64,000 bases of DNA from Burkholderia sp. BCC0322 (GCF_902833045.1 NZ_CADFDU010000016.1:1-64000); one strand, 5' to 3'. Counted from the stretch's first letter, positions 8,159 to 17,142 are shown. The notes: generated from the sequence alone by a model not told the origin. Numbers and translations are program-made.

Positions 8159-8815
8159 TTACGAACGCGCGACGCTCGTCGCCTCGATATAGGCCTTGCG
8201 GTCGGCCGCCACGCGCTGCGCGGCAGGCCGCTCGCCCACCTTCTTCGCATGCGCTTTCCAGTCGATGCCTGCATCGAGCAGGAAATCGCGTCCGAATATG
8301 GCTTTCGTCGACATGCCGATGACCGGCAGATGGACCCAGGCGGCGATGTCGGCGAGTCCGAACGACTCGCCGAGCGCATACGGCGAAAACCGCGTCATCT
8401 GCCTGAACGAATCGATCGCGCGCAGCAGGCGCTTCTCGACGTGCGCCTTCGTCCCGTCGCTGACCTTGCCGCCGAAAAACGCTTCGGTGTAGACCTCGCG
8501 CGCCACCCATTCGAGATACAGCTCGAGCGTCTCGATCAGTTCGCGCACCTTCGCGCCTGCAAACGGGCTTGCCGGAAAGATGCGTTTCTCGGGATAGCGC
8601 GCGGCCAGGTACTCGATGATCACCTGCGACTCGAACAGCGCGCCTTCTTCGGTCTTCAGAAATGGAATCTTGCCGAGCGGCGAATCGGCGAGTTGTGCCG
8701 GATCGCTGATCGGCAATCCGCATACCGACTCCTCGAACGGAATGTCGTGCTCGAGCAGGACGAACTTCACCTTGTTGTAATAGTTGGACAACGGAATACC
8801 GCACAGCTGTAGCAT
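8159..8815 (-). CDS. Glutathione S-transferase family protein
   Basis: A 218-residue protein with an N-terminal thioredoxin-like domain (SNYYNKVKFVLLEHDIPFEE, then LGKIPFLK with its cis-proline) and the glutathione-binding Glu-Ser pair in FESQVIIEYL. An all-alpha C-terminal domain follows. It would conjugate or reduce electrophilic substrates with glutathione in the cytosol; the substrate is unknown. The start is well supported by AAGGAGG. It converges on the aminotransferase gene and diverges from the enoyl-CoA hydratase gene. Confidence 0.87.
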   Translation of the reverse strand: MLQLCGIPLSNYYNKVKFVLLEHDIPFEESVCGLPISDPAQLADSPLGKIPFLKTEEGALFESQVIIEYLAARYPEKRIFPASPFAGAKVRELIETLELYLEWVAREVYTEAFFGGKVSDGTKAHVEKRLLRAIDSFRQMTRFSPYALGESFGLADIAAWVHLPVIGMSTKAIFGRDFLLDAGIDWKAHAKKVGERPAAQRVAADRKAYIEATSVARS

Positions 8816-9016
8816 CAGGGCCTCCTTCCTTGCTGAAGCGCGGCCACATCGATGCCGGCCGCTTCGGGATTCATCGCGCTGAAAAGCACGTTCGTGCTAG
8901 TCTAAAGCAAGTTTTGCGTTCGTCATGGCAACACTATTTCTGCTACTACATCGCCGCATCAGCGTGCGCTATGCGCCCGCTGCCGCAGCCCAGCCATCCG
9001 ATGGAGACACGCTCGC

Positions 9017-9808
9017 ATGAGTGCTGAACTGCTGGCCTCGCGTCCGCCCGAGAGCGAATCGACGCTCGTCCTCACGCTATCCAATCCCGGCGCACGCAAT
9101 GCGCTGCATCCCGACATGTACGCAGCCGGCATCGAAGCGCTCGCCACCGCCGAACGCGATCCCGGGATTCGCGCGGTCGTGCTCACCGGCGCCGATCGCT
9201 TCTTCTGCGCGGGCGGCAATCTGAACCGGCTGCTCGACAACCGCTCGAAGGATCCGTCCTATCAGGCCGACAGCATCGATCAGCTCGCCGCATGGGTGAC
9301 GGCGATCCACGCTTCGACGAAGCCGGTGATCGCAGCGGTCGAAGGCGCCGCGGCCGGCGCGGGCTTCTCGCTCGCGCTCGCGTGCGACCTGATCGTTGCC
9401 GCGCACGACGCGAAGTTCGTGATGTCGTACGCGCGCGTCGGCCTAACGCCCGACGGGGGCGGTTCGTGGTTTATCGCGCGCGCGCTGCCGCGTGCGATCG
9501 CGGCCGAGATCCTGTTCGAGGGCAAGCCCGTCGCAGCCGAGCGTCTGCACACGCTTGGCGTCGTCAACCGGCTCGCCGTGCCCGGCGCGGCACTGGCCGA
9601 TGCGCTGGCATGGGCCGATGCGCTCGCCGGCATCTCGCCGAATGCCCTCACGCGCATCAAGTCACTGCTCGACGACGCGACGTCGCAACCACTCGACGCG
9701 CATCTCGCGACGGAGCGCGATCATTTCGTCGCATCGCAGCATCATGCGGACGGCCTCGAAGGCATCACCGCATTTCTCGAGAAACGCCCGCCCCGCTACA
9801 AGCGCTGA
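9017..9808 (+). CDS. Enoyl-CoA hydratase/isomerase (crotonase) family protein
   Basis: A 263-residue crotonase-fold protein. Oxyanion-hole regions are visible at FFCAGGNLNRLL and AAGAGFSLALACD. At the position where classical hydratases carry a second catalytic Glu it reads GLTPDGGGS, so an Asp takes that place and substrate or reaction may differ. Related Burkholderia proteins are sometimes labelled oxepin-CoA hydrolase (alternative type) of phenylacetate breakdown, but no paa genes are near. The beta-oxidation-like cassette at 10791-14112 on the other strand is the closest functional neighbour. Confidence 0.8.
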   Translation: MSAELLASRPPESESTLVLTLSNPGARNALHPDMYAAGIEALATAERDPGIRAVVLTGADRFFCAGGNLNRLLDNRSKDPSYQADSIDQLAAWVTAIHASTKPVIAAVEGAAAGAGFSLALACDLIVAAHDAKFVMSYARVGLTPDGGGSWFIARALPRAIAAEILFEGKPVAAERLHTLGVVNRLAVPGAALADALAWADALAGISPNALTRIKSLLDDATSQPLDAHLATERDHFVASQHHADGLEGITAFLEKRPPRYKR

Positions 9809-10050
9809 ACCGTCGCGCCCGCTTTCGAATTGACACATCGTCACCGCATCGACCCGATGCGGCACGGCCGCGCCTCCATCTCGACGACTCGGGACGACAT
9901 GCGCCCCCGACGCGATGTAGCTCGACACGCGCGCACGCGCATCGGCGCGCCCATTTCCGTCGCCAGCAGCCCGCATCGATCCATGCTCTAATGACCGCCT
10001 GTCGCGGCGCTGCCTGCGCCGCTTTCGCGCATGCAACAAAGGAGTTCACG

Positions 10051-10743
10051 ATGATCGACGTCTATAGCTGGGCGACCCCGAACGGCCACAAGGTGCACAT
10101 CATGCTCGAGGAAACGGGCCTCGCTTATCGTGCCCACCCGGTCGATATCGGCGCCGGCGACCAGTTCAAGCCGGAGTTCCTGAAGATCAGCCCGAACAAC
10201 AAGATCCCCGCGATCGTCGATCCGGACGGCCCCGGCGGCAAGCCGATCTCGCTGTTCGAATCGGGCGCCATCCTGATCTACCTCGCGGAGAAGACCGGCA
10301 AGTTCCTGCCGACCGATCCGGCCGCACGCTATGCGACGCTCGAATGGCTGATGTTCCAGATGGGCGGGGTCGGCCCGATGCTCGGGCAGGCGCACCACTT
10401 CCGCCTGTATGCGCCCGAGAAGATCGAATATGCGGTCAACCGCTACACCAACGAAGCGAAGCGCCTGTACAACGTGATGGACAAGCGTCTCGGCGAATCC
10501 GAATATCTCGCGGGCGACGCGTACACGATCGCGGACATTGCGACGTTCCCGTGGACGCGCTCGTGGCAGAACCAGGGCATCATGCTCGACGAATTGCCGA
10601 ACGTGAAGCGCTGGTACGACGCGATCGCCGCACGACCGGCCGTGCAGCGCGGCGTCGAAGTACTCGCGTCGCTGCGCAAGGCGCTGCAGGACGACAAGGC
10701 GCGCGAGGTGCTGTTCGGCGCGACGCAATACGCGAAGCACTGA
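10051..10743 (+). CDS. Glutathione S-transferase family protein (YfcG/YghU-like)
   Basis: A 230-residue GST starting MIDVYSWATPNGHKVHIMLEE, which resembles the Nu-class YfcG/YghU enzymes that act as disulfide-bond reductases with glutathione. The Asn of TPNGHK is the usual functional residue of that class, and NNKIPAIVDPDG plus LFESGAILIYLAEKTG complete the glutathione site. The ATG at 10051 follows AAAGGAG at ideal spacing. The 240 bp upstream hold a TTGACA at 9829-9834 but no convincing -10 at standard distance. Confidence 0.87.
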   Translation: MIDVYSWATPNGHKVHIMLEETGLAYRAHPVDIGAGDQFKPEFLKISPNNKIPAIVDPDGPGGKPISLFESGAILIYLAEKTGKFLPTDPAARYATLEWLMFQMGGVGPMLGQAHHFRLYAPEKIEYAVNRYTNEAKRLYNVMDKRLGESEYLAGDAYTIADIATFPWTRSWQNQGIMLDELPNVKRWYDAIAARPAVQRGVEVLASLRKALQDDKAREVLFGATQYAKH

Positions 10744-10753
10744 CGCGCATGTG

Positions 10754-10782
10754 AAAAACGGAGCGGCATCCGTGCATGCCGC
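10754..10782 (-). terminator. Terminator of the acyl-CoA dehydrogenase/MaoC operon
   Basis: On the minus strand a 7-bp stem (GCGGCAT/ATGCCGC, 10782-10763) is followed by CTCCG and five T (10758-10754), just after the stop of the last MaoC gene. Confidence 0.7.
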
Positions 10783-10790
10783 CCCGCGCA

Positions 10791-11267
10791 TCAGAAGTAA
10801 TGCTGCGTGATGAATTCCGCTGCGCAAACAGGCAGTGGCGCGTCGGGGCGCTCGACCTGCATCGTCACCGACCACATCACCTGCACACCGTCCCGCGCGG
10901 CCTCGGCGGTTTCCTTTACCGCAAACAGCGCACGCACGCGCGCGCCGACCGGCACCGGCTTCAGGAACCGCACGCGGTTCAGTCCGTAGTTCACGCCCAT
11001 CTTCTGCTCGAAACGCATCGCATCGGCCATCAACGCCGGAATCAGCGACAGCGTCAGGAACCCGTGCGCGATCGGGCCACCGAACGGAGATTCGCGCCGC
11101 GCGCGTTCGGGATCGACGTGAATCCATTGATGATCGCCGGTCGCATCAGCAAAGCCATCCACACGGCGCTGGTCGATCGCGATCCAGCCGCTCGCGAGCG
11201 GCTCTGCGCCCACACGTGCCTGCAGCGCTTGTGCCGATGCAATCAGCGGCATGGTCGCGTCGGTCAT
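10791..11267 (-). CDS. MaoC family dehydratase (hot-dog fold enoyl-CoA hydratase 2)
   Basis: A 158-residue single hot-dog protein with the hydratase-2 motif intact (ATGDHQWIHVDPERA), supplying the catalytic Asp and His; the GGPIAHGFLTLSLIP segment follows as in (R)-specific enoyl-CoA hydratases. It would hydrate a trans-2-enoyl-CoA. Its ATG overlaps the stop of the upstream MaoC gene by four bases (ATGA), so translation is coupled. It is the last gene of the operon of two acyl-CoA dehydrogenases and two MaoC proteins. Confidence 0.85.
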   Translation of the reverse strand: MTDATMPLIASAQALQARVGAEPLASGWIAIDQRRVDGFADATGDHQWIHVDPERARRESPFGGPIAHGFLTLSLIPALMADAMRFEQKMGVNYGLNRVRFLKPVPVGARVRALFAVKETAEAARDGVQVMWSVTMQVERPDAPLPVCAAEFITQHYF

Positions 11268-11725
11268 GCTTGCTTGCCTCCCGGATGGCGCAGCCCGAAG
11301 ATCACCTTGGTATGCACGGTGATCACCGTCTCGCCGGCGCCGTTCACGCCGACCCACTCCGTCGACACGATGCCGCGGTCGGGCTTGCTCTCCGACACGC
11401 GCTTGTCGTGGACCTTCTGATACATCGTGATCGTGTCGCCGGCGCGCACCGGCTTGAGCCAGCGGATCGAGTCGATGCCGGGCGAGCCCATGCTCGTCGA
11501 GTCCGACCCGAGCTTCTTGACGAGCAGGCTCATGAACACCGAACACGTATGCCAGCCGCTCGCGACGAGCCCGCCGAAATGCGATGCTTTCCCGGCCTCT
11601 TCGTCGAGATGGAACGGCTGTGGATCATAGCGTTGTGCGAACGCCTTGATGTCGTCGGGTTCGAACGTGTAACGGCCCACTTCGGTGGTGCTGCCGACCA
11701 CCAGGTCTTCGTAACTGATGCCCAC
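11264..11725 (-). CDS. MaoC family dehydratase, GTG start
   Basis: A 153-residue hot-dog protein (GISYEDLVVGSTTEVGRYTF...). The Asp and His of the hydratase motif are present in FAQRYDPQPFHLDEEAGKAS, followed by HFGGLVASGWHT. The start is a GTG at 11725 with AAGGGGA upstream; no in-frame ATG precedes it at a plausible distance. It overlaps the next MaoC gene by four bases, suggesting equimolar production and perhaps a heteromer, although both proteins keep complete catalytic motifs. Confidence 0.83.
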   Translation of the reverse strand: MGISYEDLVVGSTTEVGRYTFEPDDIKAFAQRYDPQPFHLDEEAGKASHFGGLVASGWHTCSVFMSLLVKKLGSDSTSMGSPGIDSIRWLKPVRAGDTITMYQKVHDKRVSESKPDRGIVSTEWVGVNGAGETVITVHTKVIFGLRHPGGKQA

Positions 11726-11762
11726 TAGGTGTCCCCTTGTCTGGCGCGCTCTCGCGTCGCCG

Positions 11763-12896
11763 TCATGCCGCGTCGGTCTGCGCGAAATCGGGCAGCGCCG
11801 CGATGCGGGCAAGATGATGATCGGTGTCGCCGAGCGTCGTCTCGATGATCGTCAACCGCTTGAACAGGTGCGCGGCGGCGACCTCGTTGGTCACGCCCAT
11901 TCCGCCGTGCAGTTGAACGGCCTGCTGGCCGACGAAGCGAGCGGCGGCGCCGACACGTGCTTTCGCGGCCGACACGGCCTTCCTCCGCGCATCGGCATCG
12001 CCGCTCGCGTAGCGTACGGCCGCAAGGTAGGTCAGCGAACGCGCCTGCTCGGCGTGGATCAGCATGTCGACCATCCGGTGCTGTAGCGCCTGGAAACGCG
12101 CGATCGGCACGCCGAACTGCTCGCGCGTCTTCGTGTATTCGACCGTGACGCGATTCAGTTCGTCGAGCACGCCGACTGCTTCCGCGCACAGCAGGAACGT
12201 CGCGTAATCGGCAACCTGCTCGAGGGCCGCAGCGTCGCGCGCACCGCCCGTCAGCAGTCGCGCCGGCGTTTCATCGAACTCGATCGTCGCAGCACGCTGG
12301 CCGTCGATCGTCCGGTAGTCGACTACCTTCGCGTTCGCGGCATTCCGTTCGACGACGAAGAGGCCGATGCCGCCGCCGTCGACGCGTGCGGGCACGATCC
12401 ACACATCCGCCTGTGCGCCATGCTGAACGACCGACTTCGTGCCGGTCAGCCGGGACGTGCCGCCCTGCTCGCGCGCATGGGTGCCGATTTCGAACAGGTC
12501 GTAGCGCGCATGCGGTTCGTGGAACGCAAACGCCACGCGCTTCTGCCCCTGCGCGATCGCCTCCAGCAGGGCCGCATCCTCACCGGCGCCGCCGCCAGCG
12601 ATGCGCAAGGCCTCGACACCCACCGTCGTTGCCCAGTACGGCTCGATCACGAGCGCGCGGCCGAGCTCCTGCATCACGACCAGCATATCGACCGGGCCGC
12701 CGCCGAAGCCGCCCTGCGCGTCCGGCACGGGCAGCGCGGTCAACCCCAGTTCGGTGAACGCGCGCCATTGCGTGTCCGACACGCCCGCGTCACTGCGCAC
12801 GATGGCCTGGCGCGCTTCGAAGCCGTATTGCTCGCCGAGATAACGACGTAGCGCGTCGGCGAACTGCTGCTGCTCATCGGTAAAGCTGAAATCCAT
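11763..12896 (-). CDS. Acyl-CoA dehydrogenase-like subunit, degenerate active site
   Basis: A 377-residue acyl-CoA dehydrogenase-fold protein (MDFSFTDEQQQFADALRRYL...VQLHGGMGVTNEVAAAHLFKRL). The segment where FAD-contacting SEPGSGSD normally lies reads FHEPHARYDLFEIG (about 125-138), the helix position of the catalytic Glu carries ADYATFLLCAE instead of ER, and the C-terminal Glu motif is replaced by IIETTLGDTDHHL. This pattern recalls the non-catalytic partners in heterotetrameric dehydrogenases of actinobacterial steroid side-chain degradation. It lies 19 bp downstream of a normal-looking dehydrogenase gene and 37 bp upstream of the MaoC pair. Alternative: a homomeric enzyme with unusual residues. 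Confidence 0.82.
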   Translation of the reverse strand: MDFSFTDEQQQFADALRRYLGEQYGFEARQAIVRSDAGVSDTQWRAFTELGLTALPVPDAQGGFGGGPVDMLVVMQELGRALVIEPYWATTVGVEALRIAGGGAGEDAALLEAIAQGQKRVAFAFHEPHARYDLFEIGTHAREQGGTSRLTGTKSVVQHGAQADVWIVPARVDGGGIGLFVVERNAANAKVVDYRTIDGQRAATIEFDETPARLLTGGARDAAALEQVADYATFLLCAEAVGVLDELNRVTVEYTKTREQFGVPIARFQALQHRMVDMLIHAEQARSLTYLAAVRYASGDADARRKAVSAAKARVGAAARFVGQQAVQLHGGMGVTNEVAAAHLFKRLTIIETTLGDTDHHLARIAALPDFAQTDAA

Positions 12897-12915
12897 GGTT
12901 GTCTCCGTTCCCTGA

Positions 12916-14112
12916 TCACAGCCCCAGAATCATCTGCGCGATGATGTTCTTCTGGATCTCGTTCGAACCGCCGTAGATCGACGTCTTCCGGTAATTGAAG
13001 TAGTACGCGGCAAGCGGCGCCGCATCGTCGTCGCCCGCGGCGCTGTGCTCGCGCTCACCGTCGAGAAACGGTACGTCGAACGGTGCGGCGAGCGGGCCGA
13101 TCGCGTCGACCATCAACTCGGTGAGCGCCTGCTGCACTTCCGTGCCCTTGATCTTCAGCATCGACGCCTCGGGGCCCGGCCCCTTCCCGCTCGTCTCGCG
13201 GCTGACGACGCGCAGCACCGTCACCTCGAGCGCCATCAGTTCGACCTCGAGCGCCGCGACCTTCGCGGCGAACACGGGATCGGCGAGCAACGGCTTGCCG
13301 TTCTTGCGCTGGTTCGACGCCACGCGCTTCAGGAACGCGAGCTCGCGCTTCGACGCACCGACTCGCGCGATGCCGGTGCGCTCATGGCCAAGCAGGTATT
13401 TCGCGTAGGTCCAGCCGCGGTTCTCGTCGCCGACGAGATTGTCGACCGGCACCTTCACGTCCTCGAAGAACACCTCGTTGACCTCGTGATCCTCGTCGAG
13501 CATGACGATCGGGCGCACCGTGATACCGGGCGTCTTCATGTCGATCAGCAGGAACGAGATGCCCTCCTGTTTCTTCGCGGCCGGATCGGTACGCACGAGG
13601 CAGAACATCATGTCGGCGTACTGGCCGAGCGTCGTCCAGGTCTTCTGGCCGTTGACGACGTAGTGGTCGCCCTGGCGCTCGGCACGCGTGCGCAACGATG
13701 CGAGGTCGGATCCCGAGCCCGGCTCCGAGTAGCCCTGGCACCACCAGTCGGAGCCGTCGAGAATGCGCGGCAGATAGTGACGTTTCTGCACTTCGCTGCC
13801 GTATTTCATCAACACGGGCGCGACCATCGATACGCCGAACGGCAGCACGGTCGGCGCGCCGATCCGCGCGCACTCCTCGTCCCAGATGTGTCGTTGCGTC
13901 GCGTTCCAGCCCGGGCCGCCGTATTCGACCGGCCACGCGGGCGTGGACCAGCCGCGCTGGCCGAGAATCCGGTGCCAGCTCGCGAAATCCTCGCGGTCGA
14001 GTCGTTTGTGATCGAGTACCTTGGCGCGCAGTGCGTGAGGCAGGTTGGCCTCGAGCCAGGCGCGAACGTCGACGCGGAACGCGTCGTCGGCGGGGGAATA
14101 ATCCAGATCCAT
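12916..14112 (-). CDS. Acyl-CoA dehydrogenase, catalytically competent partner
   Basis: A 398-residue acyl-CoA dehydrogenase. FAD-binding signatures are intact (CQGYSEPGSGSDLASL, 125-140; QKTWTTLGQYADMMF, 156-170). A catalytic base is likely E244 in LLGHERTGIAR, the position used by isovaleryl- and long-chain-type enzymes, because the medium-chain position near the C-terminus is Gly (SIYGGSNEIQ). It is the first gene of the cassette and its neighbour is a degenerate homologue, so an alpha2-beta2 complex is plausible. The substrate is unknown. No regulator is adjacent; DUF1178 lies 54 bp upstream on the same strand. Confidence 0.87.
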   Translation of the reverse strand: MDLDYSPADDAFRVDVRAWLEANLPHALRAKVLDHKRLDREDFASWHRILGQRGWSTPAWPVEYGGPGWNATQRHIWDEECARIGAPTVLPFGVSMVAPVLMKYGSEVQKRHYLPRILDGSDWWCQGYSEPGSGSDLASLRTRAERQGDHYVVNGQKTWTTLGQYADMMFCLVRTDPAAKKQEGISFLLIDMKTPGITVRPIVMLDEDHEVNEVFFEDVKVPVDNLVGDENRGWTYAKYLLGHERTGIARVGASKRELAFLKRVASNQRKNGKPLLADPVFAAKVAALEVELMALEVTVLRVVSRETSGKGPGPEASMLKIKGTEVQQALTELMVDAIGPLAAPFDVPFLDGEREHSAAGDDDAAPLAAYYFNYRKTSIYGGSNEIQKNIIAQMILGL

Positions 14113-14166
14113 GCGCAGTGTCTCCTCGCCACGGCCGTCCGGCCCGGCGAGGATCCACTGCGTACG

Positions 14167-14589
14167 TCATTGCAGCGGTTCTTTCAGCGCGGCGGGAATC
14201 GGCAGCGGCATCACGTCGATGCCTTCTTCGACCAAGGATTGCGCATCTTCCGGCGTCGTGACGCCACGAATGCTGCGTGCCGGCGCCTCGTTGTAATGGA
14301 TGCGCCGCGCTTCCTCGGCGAAGCGCTCGCCCACGTTCTCGGTCTTCTCCAGCACCTCGCGCAGCGCGCGCATCACCTGCGCCTGCAGCGCACGCGGATC
14401 GGCCGACTGTGCCTGCGTCGCGCCCGACAGGTTCAGGCGCGGCGCCGACGGCAGACGGTTGACCTCGGTCGTCCCGCACACCGGACATTCGACCAGCTTG
14501 CGGGACAACTGCGCTTCGAATTCATCGGCGGAAGCGAACCAACCTTCGAACCGATGACCGTGCGGGCACTGTAAATCGAGGACCTTCAT
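14167..14589 (-). CDS. DUF1178 family protein (zinc-ribbon-like)
   Basis: A 140-residue protein beginning MKVLDLQCPHGHRFEGWF and continuing VECPVCGTTEV, the pattern of the DUF1178 family. C8, H10 or H12, C35 and C38 probably bind zinc. The C-terminal half (IRGVTTPEDAQSLVEEGIDVMPLPIP) is also conserved in the family. Function is unknown to me. In many beta-proteobacteria it lies near the end of the nuo operon next to a Nudix gene, as here (136 bp away); shared transcription is possible but not shown. Confidence 0.88.
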   Translation of the reverse strand: MKVLDLQCPHGHRFEGWFASADEFEAQLSRKLVECPVCGTTEVNRLPSAPRLNLSGATQAQSADPRALQAQVMRALREVLEKTENVGERFAEEARRIHYNEAPARSIRGVTTPEDAQSLVEEGIDVMPLPIPAALKEPLQ

Positions 14590-14725
14590 GCTGAATCAGG
14601 GCGTGTGGCGAGTGTAGCGCAAAAACAGGTTTTGTGAACGATCGTGCTAAATCCCGATCGCGCAACGCGGAAGGGCCGCGTCACTGGATTGTAACGCGGC
14701 GCCCCACCCGCCGCTGACGCCGCGC

Positions 14726-15316
14726 TCAGGGCGTCAGGACCGGCCCGAGCGGCCACGTGCCGGACAGCACCTTGTCGAGCCACATCGCGCCGATGATCGT
14801 CTTCACATCGGAGATCTGGCCCGTACGCACCCATTCCTGCAAATCGGCCTGCGTCGCGATGAAGGTCTCGAGAAATTCGCCTTCGTCGAGCTTGCGCTCG
14901 CCGGCCGTCAGCCCGCGCGCCAGGTACAGGTCGATGAATTCGGTCGAATAGGAAATGATCGGGTGAATCCGGGCCAGGAACACGTACTCGCGTGCCGTGT
15001 AGCCGGTTTCTTCGCGCAGTTCGCGCACCGCGCATGCGAGCGCGCCTTCGTCGGGATCGAGCTTGCCGGCCGGGAATTCGGCCATCACCTTGCCGATCGG
15101 GTAGCGATACTGGCTTTCCATCAGCACGCTGCCGTCGTCGAACAGCGGGATCACCATCACTGCGCCCGGATGCTGGACGTATTCGCGCGTGGCCTTCTTG
15201 CCGTCCGGAAGACGGACGGTATCACGCTTGAGCTTGAGGAACGCGCCTTCGAAGATTGCCTCGCTTTCGAGGCAGGTTTCGGTCAGTACGGCGTCGTGAT
15301 TGGGTAGTTCGGCCAT
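14726..15316 (-). CDS. Nudix hydrolase (ADP-ribose pyrophosphatase-like)
   Basis: A 196-residue Nudix enzyme with a perfect Nudix box: G84, five residues, E90, seven residues, then R98-E99-L100, E102-E103 and G105 (GKLDPDEGALACAVRELREE...). The N-terminal strands (AIFEGAFLKLKRDTVRLPDG) and QHPGAVMVIPLFDDG match the ADP-ribose pyrophosphatase subgroup, which hydrolyses ADP-ribose or related nucleoside diphosphates. It sits 36 bp downstream of the DUF2818 gene and so probably on the complex I transcript, where it could clear NAD breakdown products; that link is inference. Confidence 0.88.
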   Translation of the reverse strand: MAELPNHDAVLTETCLESEAIFEGAFLKLKRDTVRLPDGKKATREYVQHPGAVMVIPLFDDGSVLMESQYRYPIGKVMAEFPAGKLDPDEGALACAVRELREETGYTAREYVFLARIHPIISYSTEFIDLYLARGLTAGERKLDEGEFLETFIATQADLQEWVRTGQISDVKTIIGAMWLDKVLSGTWPLGPVLTP

Positions 15317-15352
15317 CGGCGGCTCCGGGAATGAGCGCGACGGCCGAAGCCG

Positions 15353-15649
15353 TCAGCGTCGTTTGACGAGATACTGGAACGTGAAGCCGGGAAACGCGAA
15401 CACGACGAAAAGACTGAACGTGATCGCGTAGAACTGCCAGCCTTGTTCGAAGCGGTTGCCGGCGCGCGACTCGAGCCAGAAGCCGAGTGCGCCAACGATG
15501 AAGTACAGCACGATCAGCTCGCCGATCCGCACCCACCCGCTCTTCTTCGCCGTGCCGAACGGCACGACGGCGAAGAGACGTTGGTTCAGGAACGGCAGGT
15601 TGGCGCAGACGAGCGCCAACAGCACGATAAACCAGCCGGCTGCCGACAT
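15353..15649 (-). CDS. DUF2818 family membrane protein, coupled to nuoN
   Basis: A 98-residue protein with three predicted membrane segments (about 4-22, 42-62 and 70-92) and a basic C-terminal end. It belongs to the DUF2818 family found after nuoN in beta-proteobacteria. Its ATG shares one base with the nuoN stop codon (TAATG), so it is translationally coupled to complex I synthesis. A role as an accessory or assembly factor of complex I is a reasonable inference; no function is established that I know of. Confidence 0.85.
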   Translation of the reverse strand: MSAAGWFIVLLALVCANLPFLNQRLFAVVPFGTAKKSGWVRIGELIVLYFIVGALGFWLESRAGNRFEQGWQFYAITFSLFVVFAFPGFTFQYLVKRR

Positions 15650-17118
15650 TACAGCGGCAGCGTGTGACGAATTGCCTGCAGGCAGGCCGTCAGCAGCGGG
15701 CTCGGGATCAGGCCGAGCGCGACGACCGCCAGGCCGTTCAGCACGAGGATCGTGCGCTTGCAGAAATCGCCCGAGATCGGCGTCGTATCCTGCGGTGCAT
15801 CGAAGTACATCAGCTTCACGATGCGCAGGTAGTAGAACGCGCCGAACAGCGACGTGACCACGGCCAGCACGGCCAGCCACGTGAGGCCCGCGTTGACGGT
15901 CGCCTCGAGCACGGCGAGCTTCGCGTAGAAGCCGACGGTCGGCGGAATACCGGCCAGCGAGAACATCATGACCATCATCACGAACGCGAACACCGGGCTG
16001 CGCTTGTTGAGGCCCTTGAAGTCGTCGATCGTCTCGGCTTCGAAATCGCGGCGGGCGAGCAGCATCACCACGCCGAACGAGCCGAGCGTCGTGATCAGGT
16101 AGACGATCGCGTAGAACATCGCCGAGCTGTATGCGTTCGCCGGCGCCGTCGCGTCGCCCTTCACGATGCCCGCGAGCAGGCCGAGCAGCACGAAGCCCAT
16201 GTTCGAGATCGCCGAGTACGCAAGCATCCGCTTGATATTGCGCTGGACGATACCCGTGATGTTGCCCACGATCAGCGACAACGCGGCGAGGATCACGAGC
16301 GCGGTCTGCCAGTTCTGCGCGAGCGGCAGCAGGCCCATCACCAGGAAGCGCAGGCCCCATGCGAACGCGGCAACCTTCGGGCCGCCGCCGACGAACAGCG
16401 TCATCGCGGTCGGTGCGCCCTGGTAGACGTCCGGCACCCACATGTGGAACGGCACGGCGCCGAGCTTGAACGCGATACCGGCGACGATGAAGACCACGCC
16501 GAACATCAGCACGGCTGCGTCGGTGTTGCCGCCGACCGCCTTGTACACCTCGCCCAGCTCGAGCGAGCCGGTCGCGCCGTACAGCATCGAGATGCCGTAC
16601 AGCACGAAGCCCGATGCGAGCGCGCCCAGCACGTAGTACTTCATCGCGGCTTCGCTCGACTGCGCGGCGTCACGGCGCAGCGCGATGACTGCGTACAGCG
16701 ACAGCGACATCAGTTCGAGACCGAGGTACAGCGTCAGGAAGTTGTTGCCCGACACCATGACCAGCTGACCGAGCAGCGAGAACATGCCGAGCAGGAACAC
16801 GTCCCCGCGGAACATGTCGCGATCTTCGAGGTACTTGCGCGAATAGACGAGCGAGACCGCGAAACCGAACGACACGACAGCCTTCATCATGCTCGCGAAC
16901 GAGTCGACGACGACCATCTTCGAGAAGAAGTAGTACTGCTGCGGGTCGAGCGCCTGCACCGCGAACCACACGCCGGCGACGACCGACGATACGACCGCGA
17001 TCAGATAAGTCAGGCGGCGGCCGGAGGCACCGGTAAAGGTGTCGTTCAGCCATGCGACGACGATGGCGGCCATCACCAGCGCGTCAGGCAACAGGACATT
17101 CATAGGAGCGTTTTGCAT
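15649..17118 (-). CDS. nuoN: NADH-quinone oxidoreductase subunit N
   Basis: A 489-residue polytopic membrane protein of the Mrp-antiporter-like family, one of the three proton-pumping subunits of complex I. Key charged residues are visible: E135 in YLGLELMSLSLYA and K218 in AGIAFKLGAVPFHMWVPD. The second start codon MNVLL lies five codons in; the first ATG gives the longer N-terminus and is kept. It is the last structural nuo gene, 24 bp after nuoM. Confidence 0.96.
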   Translation of the reverse strand: MQNAPMNVLLPDALVMAAIVVAWLNDTFTGASGRRLTYLIAVVSSVVAGVWFAVQALDPQQYYFFSKMVVVDSFASMMKAVVSFGFAVSLVYSRKYLEDRDMFRGDVFLLGMFSLLGQLVMVSGNNFLTLYLGLELMSLSLYAVIALRRDAAQSSEAAMKYYVLGALASGFVLYGISMLYGATGSLELGEVYKAVGGNTDAAVLMFGVVFIVAGIAFKLGAVPFHMWVPDVYQGAPTAMTLFVGGGPKVAAFAWGLRFLVMGLLPLAQNWQTALVILAALSLIVGNITGIVQRNIKRMLAYSAISNMGFVLLGLLAGIVKGDATAPANAYSSAMFYAIVYLITTLGSFGVVMLLARRDFEAETIDDFKGLNKRSPVFAFVMMVMMFSLAGIPPTVGFYAKLAVLEATVNAGLTWLAVLAVVTSLFGAFYYLRIVKLMYFDAPQDTTPISGDFCKRTILVLNGLAVVALGLIPSPLLTACLQAIRHTLPL

Positions 17119-17142
17119 GATCTTGAGTTCCTCCGCTCGCGA

